Source of the DNA: Sulfuricella sp.
Lineage (GTDB): Bacteria; Pseudomonadota; Gammaproteobacteria; Burkholderiales; Sulfuricellaceae
Assembly: GCA_019911785.1 (NCBI GenBank)
Contig: JAIOJM010000216.1
Coordinates: 1-28,036, forward strand
DNA: 28,036 nucleotides
Reading direction: 5' to 3'
In this document: piece after piece, positions 7,424-14,004 of the stretch
Numbering within the stretch: position 1 is the stretch's first letter
Layout of the letters: each line of letters opens with the position of its first letter
Position numbers and translations under genes: made by a program
The notes under the pieces: model-generated
Database searches by the model: none
Told to the model about the DNA's origin: nothing
What the model saw: only the letters and a program-made list of their open reading frames with translations

Positions 7424-7455
7424 GGGTCGCTATGTAGAGCTCTACATAGCGACCC
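7424..7455. repeat. 32-bp perfect palindrome at left end of RIT element
   Basis: GGGTCGCTATGTAGAG followed immediately by its exact reverse complement, centred on an AGCT. Its right half overlaps the first bases of the element's left terminal repeat and ends with the same GCGACCC. It includes the decamer CTATGTAGAG, a variant of the CTATGCGCAG decamer that is repeated in the terminal inverted repeats, so it may be an additional recombinase-binding site. Confidence 0.8.
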
Positions 7456-7483
7456 CTATGCGCAGCTCGCAACTATGCGCAGG
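7449..7483 (+). repeat. RIT left terminal inverted repeat
   Basis: 35-bp terminal repeat beginning GCGACCCCTATGCGCAGCTC. It contains two direct copies of CTATGCGCAG (7456-7465 and 7473-7482), spaced 17 bp start to start, which look like recombinase core-binding sites. Confidence 0.85.
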
Positions 7484-7495
7484 CACCACGAGATT

Positions 7496-7530
7496 AGCAG
7501 CACCGGCCCCTGTTTGGAGCCGGTGCTGCT
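7496..7530 (-). terminator. Hairpin downstream of the RIT recombinase operon
   Basis: A perfect 12-bp stem (AGCAGCACCGGC at 7496-7507 with GCCGGTGCTGCT at 7519-7530) and an 11-base loop lie just beyond the stop of the last recombinase gene. There is no run of T residues, so it may be a factor-assisted terminator, an RNA end-stabiliser or a structural part of the element end. Confidence 0.5.
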
Positions 7531-7538
7531 ACGCATAG

Positions 7539-8552
7539 TTATAGCGTCTGCAGGAACCGCATGAGCGAGTCCGGTGCTCGGAATCGACGCATGGTGGTGT
7601 CAGGCGGTTCCAGTCGGGCAAGTGCTTTCTCCTTCATTGAGAGGTCGGCCTCGACGTAGCGATGGGTGGTAGTTGTGCTCTCGTGCCCGAGCCACAGTGC
7701 GATCACATTGAACGGCACTCCCGACTGCAGCAGGTGCATCGCCGTTGTATGTCGTAGTGTGTGCGGCGAGACCTGCTTCTTGAGGAGGCTAGGCTCTTGA
7801 GCAGTTGCCATGGTCACCGCGAGATCCAGCCGCTGCGCGACGTTGGATCTGGACATTGCACGCCCATCGCGGTTGGGCAGCAATGCGGCCTCGCCACGCA
7901 GTCTTGGGTTAAGGCGCAACCAGGCGCGGATCTCAAGGATCGTGGCCTTCCACAGGGGCACCGATCGCTGTTTGCGCCCCTTGCCGCGAAGATGGACGCA
8001 GGCGGCGCCCTCAAGCACGACATCGATCACACGCACGCCGATGATTTCCGAAACCCGCGCGCCGGTGTTGTAGAGCATGGCCAACAGCAGATGGTCACGC
8101 TGCGAGAACCAGGTCGATCCTGGCTGCCCCAGCACCGCAATCATTTCCTCTCGCGTGAGGAAACCCAGCATCGGCCGTTCGAAGCGCTTCATCGGGACCG
8201 CCAGCGCTCGCTCGATCACGTGCAATGAGGCCACGTCACGCCGCCCGGCGAATTTCAGGAACGCCCGCAGTGCGGTGAGCCGCAGGTTGCGGCTGCGAAC
8301 CGAGTTATGTCGGTCGTGCTCCAAATGAGTCAAGAACGCCAGGATCAGATCGGGCTGAATGTCGGCCAGCCGCAGGGTGGTCGGCGTCTTGCCCAGCTTG
8401 TGGCTGGCAAAGTCCAGGAACAACATCAACGCGTCTCGGTAACAAGCCACCGTGCGCGGACTGACCGCACGCTGCGCGACAAGATACTCGGTAAAGAACT
8501 GCTGGACCAGTGCGGCGAATGTCGGTGGTTTCGGTGCGGTGATATTACGCAT
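7539..8552 (-). CDS. RIT tyrosine recombinase, third gene
   Basis: A 337-residue tyrosine recombinase with an N-terminal SAM-like core-binding domain (about 10-100) and a C-terminal catalytic domain. Visible catalytic residues: Arg in 'NTGARVSEIIG', Lys in 'GKGRKQRSVPL', His and Arg in 'HTLRHTTAMHLL', His in 'WLGHESTTTTHRY' and the nucleophile Tyr of that motif. It is the last of three overlapping recombinase genes: its ATG lies 8 bp inside the previous frame. Together with the two upstream proteins it should recombine the 35-bp element ends, probably as a multi-protein complex. A hairpin follows the stop codon. Length and domain order are normal for the family. Confidence 0.93.
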   Translation of the reverse strand: MRNITAPKPPTFAALVQQFFTEYLVAQRAVSPRTVACYRDALMLFLDFASHKLGKTPTTLRLADIQPDLILAFLTHLEHDRHNSVRSRNLRLTALRAFLKFAGRRDVASLHVIERALAVPMKRFERPMLGFLTREEMIAVLGQPGSTWFSQRDHLLLAMLYNTGARVSEIIGVRVIDVVLEGAACVHLRGKGRKQRSVPLWKATILEIRAWLRLNPRLRGEAALLPNRDGRAMSRSNVAQRLDLAVTMATAQEPSLLKKQVSPHTLRHTTAMHLLQSGVPFNVIALWLGHESTTTTHRYVEADLSMKEKALARLEPPDTTMRRFRAPDSLMRFLQTL

Positions 8553-9522
8553 TTGGGGCCTCCGTTTGCGACATGAATGACTCGAAGCGGCCTGCGGCCA
8601 GCGCCATCAACTCCGGCACCGCCGAGAGGTACCAGTAGGTGTTAGTCACCATCGCATGCCCGACGTAGGTCGACAGCGACAACATCGCCTGATCGATATC
8701 CACCCCCTGCGCCTGCCACAGCATGATGCGGCGCACGACGAAGGTATGGCGCAAATCATGAATGCGTGGCGCGTGATGAGTGCCGCGGTTGCGCCAGCCC
8801 AACTGTTCGCGCAGGCCGGCGAAGACGCGTTCCACCTGGTGTGTGCTCAGTGGCAATCCTCGTCGTCGCCCTCGCGTACCGACGAAGAATGGCGCATCGT
8901 CCTGCGCGGACTCGCCCGCCAGGTCGCGCATCCAGCAGTAGCGACGTAGCGCCTCCACGGTACTCAAGTGCATCGGCACTTGGCGCGACTTGCCGAACTT
9001 GGTCTGGTGGATGGTGAGCATCCCACACCTGAGGTCGACATCTTCGTTACGCAGCGACAGCGCCTCGGAGATCCGCATCCCGGTGCTGGCGATGAGACCG
9101 AACAACGTCTCGAAGATAACGCCGCGCAGGCCAGGTGTTGGCCCAAGCCGCCGAGCGGCGGCCAGCAGATCGACGATCTCCTGCTCGCTGTAGATGTGCG
9201 GTGCCTGCCGCTCGGGCAGTCGCCCGAAGATCGCGTCGTCAGGAACCTCGGTTCGCGGCTCGAACTGCTGCAGCCAACGCAGGAAGGAACGCAACAGCTT
9301 TAGTCGGCGCGCCCAGGTGAGCGGATCACTGCTGCCGTGGCTGTCACGCCGAGCCCAGTCAGCCATGACCTCTAAGGTTAACGGCCCGCAGTGTCCGACG
9401 GTCTGGACGTGACGCACGAAGCTTCGCAAGGCATAAGCCTGGGTGCGCGCGGAGAAGCCCAGGCGGCGACGCTCGACCAGATAGCGCTCGACACGAGCTT
9501 GCAGGGAGGTGGGCGCGCTCAT
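8545..9522 (-). CDS. RIT tyrosine recombinase, second gene
   Basis: A 325-residue tyrosine recombinase. Seen: catalytic Arg in 'ASTGMRISEALSL', Lys in 'HQTKFGKSRQVPM', the H-D-L-R-H box ('IHDLRHTFVVRR'), and 'YVGHAMVTNTYWY' with the final catalytic His and Tyr. I chose the ATG at 9522, which overlaps the upstream stop as ATGA and has GGGAG eight bases before it; a GTG at 9540 would extend it by six residues. The overlap with both neighbours shows a single translationally coupled operon, as is typical of RIT elements. Confidence 0.93.
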   Translation of the reverse strand: MSAPTSLQARVERYLVERRRLGFSARTQAYALRSFVRHVQTVGHCGPLTLEVMADWARRDSHGSSDPLTWARRLKLLRSFLRWLQQFEPRTEVPDDAIFGRLPERQAPHIYSEQEIVDLLAAARRLGPTPGLRGVIFETLFGLIASTGMRISEALSLRNEDVDLRCGMLTIHQTKFGKSRQVPMHLSTVEALRRYCWMRDLAGESAQDDAPFFVGTRGRRRGLPLSTHQVERVFAGLREQLGWRNRGTHHAPRIHDLRHTFVVRRIMLWQAQGVDIDQAMLSLSTYVGHAMVTNTYWYLSAVPELMALAAGRFESFMSQTEAPNA

Positions 9523-10772
9523 GCTGCGCTCCCTGGCCACGGCAGGGCGACCTCGACGAGGTTGCGACTGTCCAGCTTGGCATAGATCAGCGTGGTGTTC
9601 AGCGAGCGGTGGCGCAGCACGTCGGCCACCTCCTTGAGGGAGGCGCCGCCTGCCAACAACCGATTGGCCATCGTATGGCGCAGCAGGTGCGAGCGCGTAT
9701 AGGGCAGCCCGGCGCGCGTGAAGGCTTGGCGGATCGTCTTGCGCACGAGGTCGGGGCCAACGGGCTGATCGCGTGGTGCCACATGGCGTACGAAGACCGC
9801 GCGGTTACTCGTCGTGGGACGTTCGTGCTTCAAGTAAGCTGCGATGGCCTTGCCGGTGGCCACTGGCAGTGGCAGCACATCTTCGCGACGGCTCTTGGTG
9901 TGACGCAGCGTGATCGTTCCTGCACGCCAGTTAATGTCGTCGAGACTGATTCGGGCGACCTCGCCGCTACGAAGTCCGAGATCGAGAGCGCAGCGCACAA
10001 TGGCGTCAGCGCGCCGCATGGAGCGACCGGGTTTGCCTAGCGAGCCGAGCAGTTGCTCAACTTCTTCGGCTGTCAGCGTCTTGGGTAGCGAGGACAACTG
10101 CCAGTTGGCGGGGTAGGACAACACGCCGATCAACCCGTGCACCGCGTCGCCAAACGCTGCGCGGTAGCGAAAGTATCCTCGCAGTGTTGCGACCACCGTG
10201 CCGGCGTTTGCCGGCTTGCTGTACAGCTTTGCCTGTTGCGCGAAGAAGCGGCGAACATGGTCGGGCTTGATCGCTGCGATGTCGACAGCACCGTCGCCGA
10301 AGCGAGAGACCAGCAACCGGCCCACGATGCGCAAGGCGATGTCCCGGGTCTTGGGCGCCAGGCCGCGCACATGATCCATGTCCTCGTCGTAACGGTGCAG
10401 TTCCTCATCTACCGGCGTCGTGCTTACCGTCGGCGGAATTGCCGCTCCCTGATCGCGCAGCACAGTGAGCAGATGGCCCAGCGCAGCACTCAAATTGCGT
10501 CGATCATGTTGAACCGGGCCTGTGCAACGGCATTGAGGAAGATGGTCGTCAAGGAACTCGGCGACGACTGCCTCGTCGATGCGTCGGACGCGCAGACGGC
10601 GACCGTGAAGCCATTGCGCAAAATGGGCTACGCTGCCCATGCAGTTGGAAAATGTGGTCGCAGCATAGCCGCGGTCCGTCAGGTACTGCTTGAACGCGTC
10701 AACGTGAGGTGCGAGAGATCCTTTGGCGAGCCAGTCGATACGGGTGAGTCGAGATGATTGTGTGTTTCCCAT
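9519..10772 (-). CDS. RIT tyrosine recombinase, first gene
   Basis: A 417-residue tyrosine recombinase, the longest and first of the trio. Seen: Arg in 'LDLGLRSGEVARI', Lys in 'LRHTKSRREDVLPL', 'SHLLRHTMANRLL' (H..R), and 'VLRHRSLNTTLIYAKLD' with the final His and the Tyr nucleophile. The extended N-terminal region (about 1-170) is longer than in the other two and may bind DNA arms or partners. AGGAG six bases upstream supports the ATG at 10772. Its promoter should lie in the ~120 bp between this start and the right terminal repeat. Confidence 0.92.
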   Translation of the reverse strand: MGNTQSSRLTRIDWLAKGSLAPHVDAFKQYLTDRGYAATTFSNCMGSVAHFAQWLHGRRLRVRRIDEAVVAEFLDDHLPQCRCTGPVQHDRRNLSAALGHLLTVLRDQGAAIPPTVSTTPVDEELHRYDEDMDHVRGLAPKTRDIALRIVGRLLVSRFGDGAVDIAAIKPDHVRRFFAQQAKLYSKPANAGTVVATLRGYFRYRAAFGDAVHGLIGVLSYPANWQLSSLPKTLTAEEVEQLLGSLGKPGRSMRRADAIVRCALDLGLRSGEVARISLDDINWRAGTITLRHTKSRREDVLPLPVATGKAIAAYLKHERPTTSNRAVFVRHVAPRDQPVGPDLVRKTIRQAFTRAGLPYTRSHLLRHTMANRLLAGGASLKEVADVLRHRSLNTTLIYAKLDSRNLVEVALPWPGSAA

Positions 10773-10893
10773 GATGGTCTCCTGAAGTGGGACCACCACT
10801 GCACTCTGCTGCGAAAACTATGTCCAGATATATACTGATCGACCCCGCCAAATGCCACGTCACGATTGAATCGACGAAGTTCTGTTGGTACGT

Positions 10894-10928
10894 CCTGCGC
10901 ATAGTTACGAGCTGCGCATAGGGGTCGC
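10894..10928 (-). repeat. RIT right terminal inverted repeat
   Basis: Inverted copy of the left repeat with one difference in 35 bases. It again contains two copies of the decamer (here as CTGCGCATAG at 10895-10904 and 10912-10921). The outer flank begins GAACGGCAGTTCG, itself a small palindrome, and differs from the left flank. Confidence 0.85.
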
Positions 10929-11072
10929 GAACGGCAGTTCGATTTTCCCGATAGCAGACGTTGAAGTTGATCCATCAACCTTGCTGCGGCTGATCGAGAA
11001 TGGCGAGCTTTGAGCCCCGTTTCCGTAATCAAAGGGGCAGACACGATAAACAGGAAATCGTGCTCAACCCCG

Positions 11073-11294
11073 TCACTCCTTGGTGCTAACAAGCGAAATC
11101 ATTTTCTTGACCTCGGCGGCAAGGTGCATTGTGCTGATCTCAATCTCTGGGTGTTTAGCCGCAAAAACCCGAAACACATCATCTGCGAAGGCCTGCCCGA
11201 TTGAGGCTACGCCAGCAAAGTCGAAGACAACAACCTGAACCTGTCGATTCTCGCGAGCAAGCATTTTCATTGCGATCTGGATACCAGGGCTCAA
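11073..11294 (-). pseudogene. STAS-like domain (DUF4325) protein fragment
   Basis: A 73-codon frame whose sequence 'VVVFDFAGVASIGQAFADDVFRVFA' followed by 'HPEIEISTMHLAAEVKKMI' matches the STAS-like DUF4325 family. The family normally has an N-terminal segment leading into the first strand; here an in-frame TGA lies just upstream of a TTG with no Shine-Dalgarno, so the N-terminus appears lost. It is probably a decayed island gene. It lies upstream of, and points away from, the next nif-associated gene and occupies the place where that gene's enhancer would be expected. Confidence 0.6.
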
Positions 11295-11307
11295 GCCGCA
11301 TTCCTGT

Positions 11308-11324
11308 CAGGTACGAACATTGCT
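11308..11324 (+). promoter_or_regulatory. Sigma-54-like promoter of the 11368 gene
   Basis: GGTAC at -24 and TTGCT at -12, with the key GG (11310-11311) and GC (11322-11323) separated by exactly 10 bp, as required for sigma-54. The start codon is 44 bp downstream of the GC. No TGT-N10-ACA site is visible in the 150 bp upstream, in contrast to the two nif promoters on the other strand. Confidence 0.5.
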
Positions 11325-11367
11325 TATCACAGGATGTCTATTCACAACCTAATGATAAGGATCTTCC

Positions 11368-11931
11368 ATGCTACTGGACCAATTCGAGAAACAAGGCCTG
11401 CTTTTCTACAGCAACTTCAAGGAAGCCACCAGCGCGGGTGGCATGATGGCCTACCGCGGCAGCCTGGTGCTGGTGGAAGGTGAAATATTGGATGAGCAGG
11501 GGCGGCGAGGCAAGCCGCCGGTCATGCTGGACGGCACGGTGATGCTGGCCGATGCCGACAAGATCAAGCTGCTGGCCGGCACCATCGACGAGCTGGACCA
11601 CCTGCAGATAGTGTTGGACAAGTACGCCGGATATTTCACGCCGGATACCCGCGTCGTGCTGTATGTGGTCAATATCGGCGAGCCCATGCAGGTTGAAGTG
11701 GCTGGGGTGAATATCATCCTCATACCCATGGTGGACGGCCTGGTATGGAACGAACTGGTGGACGAGGTGAGGCTGGAAAAGAGCGACTTCAAGGGCCAAT
11801 CCAGCGCCGACAAACTGATTACGGTACTCGAGGCCTTCAAGGGTTACCGCCCGAAGTACGAGAAGCTTTCCCTGGAAGAAGCCCAAGGCAGGACTATCGT
11901 TGCCCAGCGTGTTGATCGCGGACCGGTCTGA
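11368..11931 (+). CDS. Uncharacterised protein of a nif-associated cluster
   Basis: I do not recognise this 187-residue soluble protein. It has no signal peptide, no membrane segment and no cysteine clusters. The middle has alternating hydrophobic strands ('VVLYVVNIG', 'VAGVNIILIPMVDGLV') and the C-terminus is a charged helix ('SADKLITVLEAFKGYRPKYEKLSLEEAQ'). AAGGATC before the ATG supports the start. A sigma-54-like promoter lies just upstream and the next gene on the same strand follows after a repeat element, so it is probably part of the nif regulon (inference). It begins the + strand group that ends at 13.6 kb. Confidence 0.65.
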   Translation: MLLDQFEKQGLLFYSNFKEATSAGGMMAYRGSLVLVEGEILDEQGRRGKPPVMLDGTVMLADADKIKLLAGTIDELDHLQIVLDKYAGYFTPDTRVVLYVVNIGEPMQVEVAGVNIILIPMVDGLVWNELVDEVRLEKSDFKGQSSADKLITVLEAFKGYRPKYEKLSLEEAQGRTIVAQRVDRGPV

Positions 11932-12044
11932 ACGCCCAGCTTCAGTCAACTGTTAGCTGGCAGGATTTGTGTCATGTTACAAACAAAGCCCAGACAAAAT
12001 ACAGGGGTGATGTATGAAGGCTGACACCCCGTCGCATGATTTAG

Positions 12045-12154
12045 GGAAGCGCTGATTAATTCGTCACACCGGCGAAAGCCGGTGTCTAGCTTGTTGATTA
12101 TTCTGGATTCCGGCCTTCGCCGGAATGACGGAATTTGATTTATTCAGCGTCTCC
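12045..12154. repeat. MITE-like element with two REP-type hairpins
   Basis: A 110-bp intergenic element. Imperfect terminal inverted repeats (GGAAGCGCTGATTAATTC at the left, and a complementary GATTTATTCAGCGTCTCC at the right) enclose two hairpins: ACACCGGC-GAAA-GCCGGTGT (12066-12085) and ATTCCGGC-CTTC-GCCGGAAT (12107-12126). The second is the 'ATTCCGGCnnnnGCCGGAAT' type that is abundant between genes in many betaproteobacteria. It separates the unknown 187-aa and 92-aa genes. Confidence 0.8.
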
Positions 12155-12174
12155 TTAGCAAACCGGAGCTCAAC

Positions 12175-12453
12175 ATGGAAGCAACCCTGAGAATGGTCGG
12201 CAATCACACCCATGTTGCATCGGAGGGCGAGATATCCGCCGGCATCACTGCGGCCCTCAACGTGTTCTCCGAGCACAATGTGGACCCCCTCGAATGTGCG
12301 GCGGCAAACGACAAGCGGGAACGGAACGAACTGCTCAGCCGTGAAGAAGCGCTGCTGTGCGTGATTTGGGACACGGCTGACGATAAGGCATTCCGCGCCG
12401 TAACCTTGGGTTGGCTATTCCGCGCTATCGACATCCGTCTTTCGGTTAGATGA
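12175..12453 (+). CDS. Hypothetical protein, 92 aa
   Basis: I do not recognise this 92-residue protein. It is acidic and mostly helical, with two cysteines ('LECAA', 'LLCVIWDTADD') that are not arranged as a metal site. GGAG seven bases before the ATG supports the start, which lies 20 bp after the MITE-like element. It sits between the 187-aa unknown and the GST gene on the same strand, so a role alongside nitrogen fixation is possible but rests on position only. Confidence 0.6.
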   Translation: MEATLRMVGNHTHVASEGEISAGITAALNVFSEHNVDPLECAAANDKRERNELLSREEALLCVIWDTADDKAFRAVTLGWLFRAIDIRLSVR

Positions 12454-12545
12454 GACGTCCAGCCATGGAGGACAAATAGCAATCCGGTGCTTTCATACGC
12501 TGCCGATTTACTGTTCCAGCCAATCAACATAACTGAAAACCAACC

Positions 12546-13172
12546 ATGAAACATTACATGAAATTTTTCATGACACCAGGCTCCTGTTCAACTGGCATAC
12601 ATATTCTGCTTGAGGAGGTCGGCCTGCCCTTCGAAGTCTATATCGTGAACCTGATGGCCGGGGATCAGAACAAACCCGACTATGTGGCCATTAATCCGAA
12701 GTCCACTATCCCGACTCTGGTGCGTGAAGATGGAACCGCCCTGACCGAGTTCGGCGCCATCGCCTACTGGCTTGCCCGCACCAATCCGAAAGCGAAGCTG
12801 CTGCCGGGAGATGCGGATGGAGATGCCCTGGTCATCGAAACCCTGCACTACGTTGTGGGAACGATCCACGGACAAGGATTTACGCGCATCTTCACCACCG
12901 GCAACTTCACTCCCAACGAGGCCGACCACGAAGCCGTCAAGGCCCGTGGACGCGAGATTGTCGAAAAGGCATTTGCCGTCATGAACAACGTGCTCGCCGG
13001 AAAGGAGTATGTGGCCGGCAACTTCTCCATCGCCGATGCGGCGCTGTTTTATGTGGAATTCTGGGCGGACAAAATCAAAATCGACCTTCCGCCCAACTGC
13101 CTCGCCCATTATCAGCGCATGCTGGCGCGTCCGGTCGTGCAGCAGGTGTTGCGGGAAGAGGGTTATCGCTGA
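12546..13172 (+). CDS. Glutathione S-transferase family protein
   Basis: A 208-residue GST with the usual two-domain plan. The N-terminal thioredoxin-like domain (about 5-85) contains 'PGSCSTGIHILLEEVGLPFE', the cis-proline motif 'STIPTLV' and the glutathione-contacting 'LTEFGAIAYWLA'. The C-terminal helical domain contains the N-capping motif 'FSIADAALFYVEF'. The catalytic position near the start is S/C-rich (SCST), as in bacterial beta-class-like enzymes. GSTs conjugate or reduce substrates with glutathione; its substrate is unknown. GST-like genes also occur in nifB-linked clusters of other diazotrophs, so protection or cofactor-related redox work is a fair guess. The next gene follows 30 bp later on the same strand. 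Confidence 0.88.
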   Translation: MKHYMKFFMTPGSCSTGIHILLEEVGLPFEVYIVNLMAGDQNKPDYVAINPKSTIPTLVREDGTALTEFGAIAYWLARTNPKAKLLPGDADGDALVIETLHYVVGTIHGQGFTRIFTTGNFTPNEADHEAVKARGREIVEKAFAVMNNVLAGKEYVAGNFSIADAALFYVEFWADKIKIDLPPNCLAHYQRMLARPVVQQVLREEGYR

Positions 13173-13202
13173 CATGAAGCACAAAGATTCGAGGAGCCAC
13201 GC

Positions 13203-13562
13203 ATGTTGAACGCATCACTACTAGCGATCATCGAAGAGGCCAGCATCGCCGTACTGACCCTGACCGAAGGCTTGGAGAAAGAAGAGTTTCTCAACTCCCG
13301 CCTGACTCGCGCAGAAGTGGGCCGCCAGGTCAAAATCATGACCGACATCGCCGGCAAACTGCCTCCCCAGACCTGTACCCTCATGGCCGAAGTGGATTGG
13401 GCCGGATGGGCAGCCATGGCCAGACAACTGGATGAACCCCGCCAGGCGGCAGACCAGGCCCTGTGGTTCGCAGCCAAGTCCCTGATACCGGCGACCGTCA
13501 TGTGGCTGCGGGTTTACCGCAAAAACCAGCCCGAGCTTTTCGACTACACTCTGCCTATGTAA
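13203..13562 (+). CDS. Hypothetical helical protein, 119 aa (possibly HepT/DUF86-like)
   Basis: A 119-residue, predominantly helical protein. The stretch 'VDWAGWAAMARQL...ALWFAAKSLIPATVMWLRVY' is reminiscent of HepT-like (DUF86) helical bundles, but the catalytic RxxxxH of that RNase family is absent, so I do not call it a toxin. It lies 30 bp after the GST with GGAG seven bases before the ATG, and is almost certainly co-transcribed with it. It is the last gene of the + strand group and converges on the ISC ferredoxin gene. Function unknown. Confidence 0.55.
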   Translation: MLNASLLAIIEEASIAVLTLTEGLEKEEFLNSRLTRAEVGRQVKIMTDIAGKLPPQTCTLMAEVDWAGWAAMARQLDEPRQAADQALWFAAKSLIPATVMWLRVYRKNQPELFDYTLPM

Positions 13563-13629
13563 CTGGAACCGCAAGACTAGAAAAACGCCATGCTGATGGG
13601 GCCAAGCTTGAGAAGTAGGCAGTATTGGC

Positions 13630-13968
13630 TTAGTGGCCTTCCCTGACCATGTTGATCGAATATTTCGGAATTTCGACCACTAGATCATAGTTACCCACGA
13701 TAGCCTGGCAACTCAAGCGCGAATCAGGCTCCAGCCCCCACGCTTTATCCAGCATGTCGTCCTCCAGTTCCTCCGATGGGATCAGCGACTCGCTCCCTTC
13801 CCTGACGATGATATGGCAAGTCGTGCAGGCGCAGGATTTCTCGCAGGCGTGTTCGATGGCAAGGCCCTGTTGCAGCAGCGCATCGCAAATAGAAATGCCA
13901 GGTGCCACATCGATGGCAGCACCATCCGGGCAAATTTCTTCGTGAGGGAGAACGATAAGTTGGGGCAT
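13630..13968 (-). CDS. fdx: ISC-type [2Fe-2S] ferredoxin
   Basis: A 112-residue adrenodoxin-type ferredoxin. The cluster ligands are visible as C-x5-C-x2-C ('CEKSCACTTC') plus a distal Cys in 'SRLSCQAIVG'; length and sequence match Fdx of the isc operon. It supplies electrons for Fe-S cluster assembly on IscU. The gene is the last of the minus-strand isc operon, 36 bp after hscA. IscX, which often follows, is missing. No clear terminator is seen between this gene and the convergent 119-aa gene 67 bp away. Confidence 0.95.
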   Translation of the reverse strand: MPQLIVLPHEEICPDGAAIDVAPGISICDALLQQGLAIEHACEKSCACTTCHIIVREGSESLIPSEELEDDMLDKAWGLEPDSRLSCQAIVGNYDLVVEIPKYSINMVREGH

Positions 13969-14004
13969 GGTTAAATTTACACTCAGAGAATGTGCGGCGC
14001 CTGC

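Larger units (their letters stand above)
7449..10928. mobile_element. Recombinase-in-trio (RIT) element
   Basis: A 3.5-kb element made of three consecutive, overlapping tyrosine recombinase genes on the minus strand and bounded by near-perfect 35-bp inverted repeats (34 of 35 bases identical: 7449-7483 and 10894-10928). This gene layout and the terminal repeats match the described RIT elements. All three recombinases keep their catalytic residues and no frame is broken, so the element may be active. No passenger gene is present. Target site duplications were not evident by eye. Confidence 0.9.

Noticed and set aside
10930..11013. Short frame to the right of the RIT element ending '..DVEVDPSTLLRLIENGEL', resembling the C-terminus of an IS66-type accessory protein
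   Set aside because: Only ~25 residues, weak resemblance and no matching left half beyond the other end of the RIT element; could not be supported as a feature.
11956..11998. TTTGT-N8-ACAAA dyad downstream of the 187-aa gene as a NifA site
   Set aside because: The spacing between TGT and ACA is 8, not 10, and no sigma-54 promoter follows at a proper distance.
13203..13562. HepT-type RNase toxin
   Set aside because: The helical pattern is similar, but the catalytic RxxxxH motif and a MNT-type antitoxin partner gene are absent.
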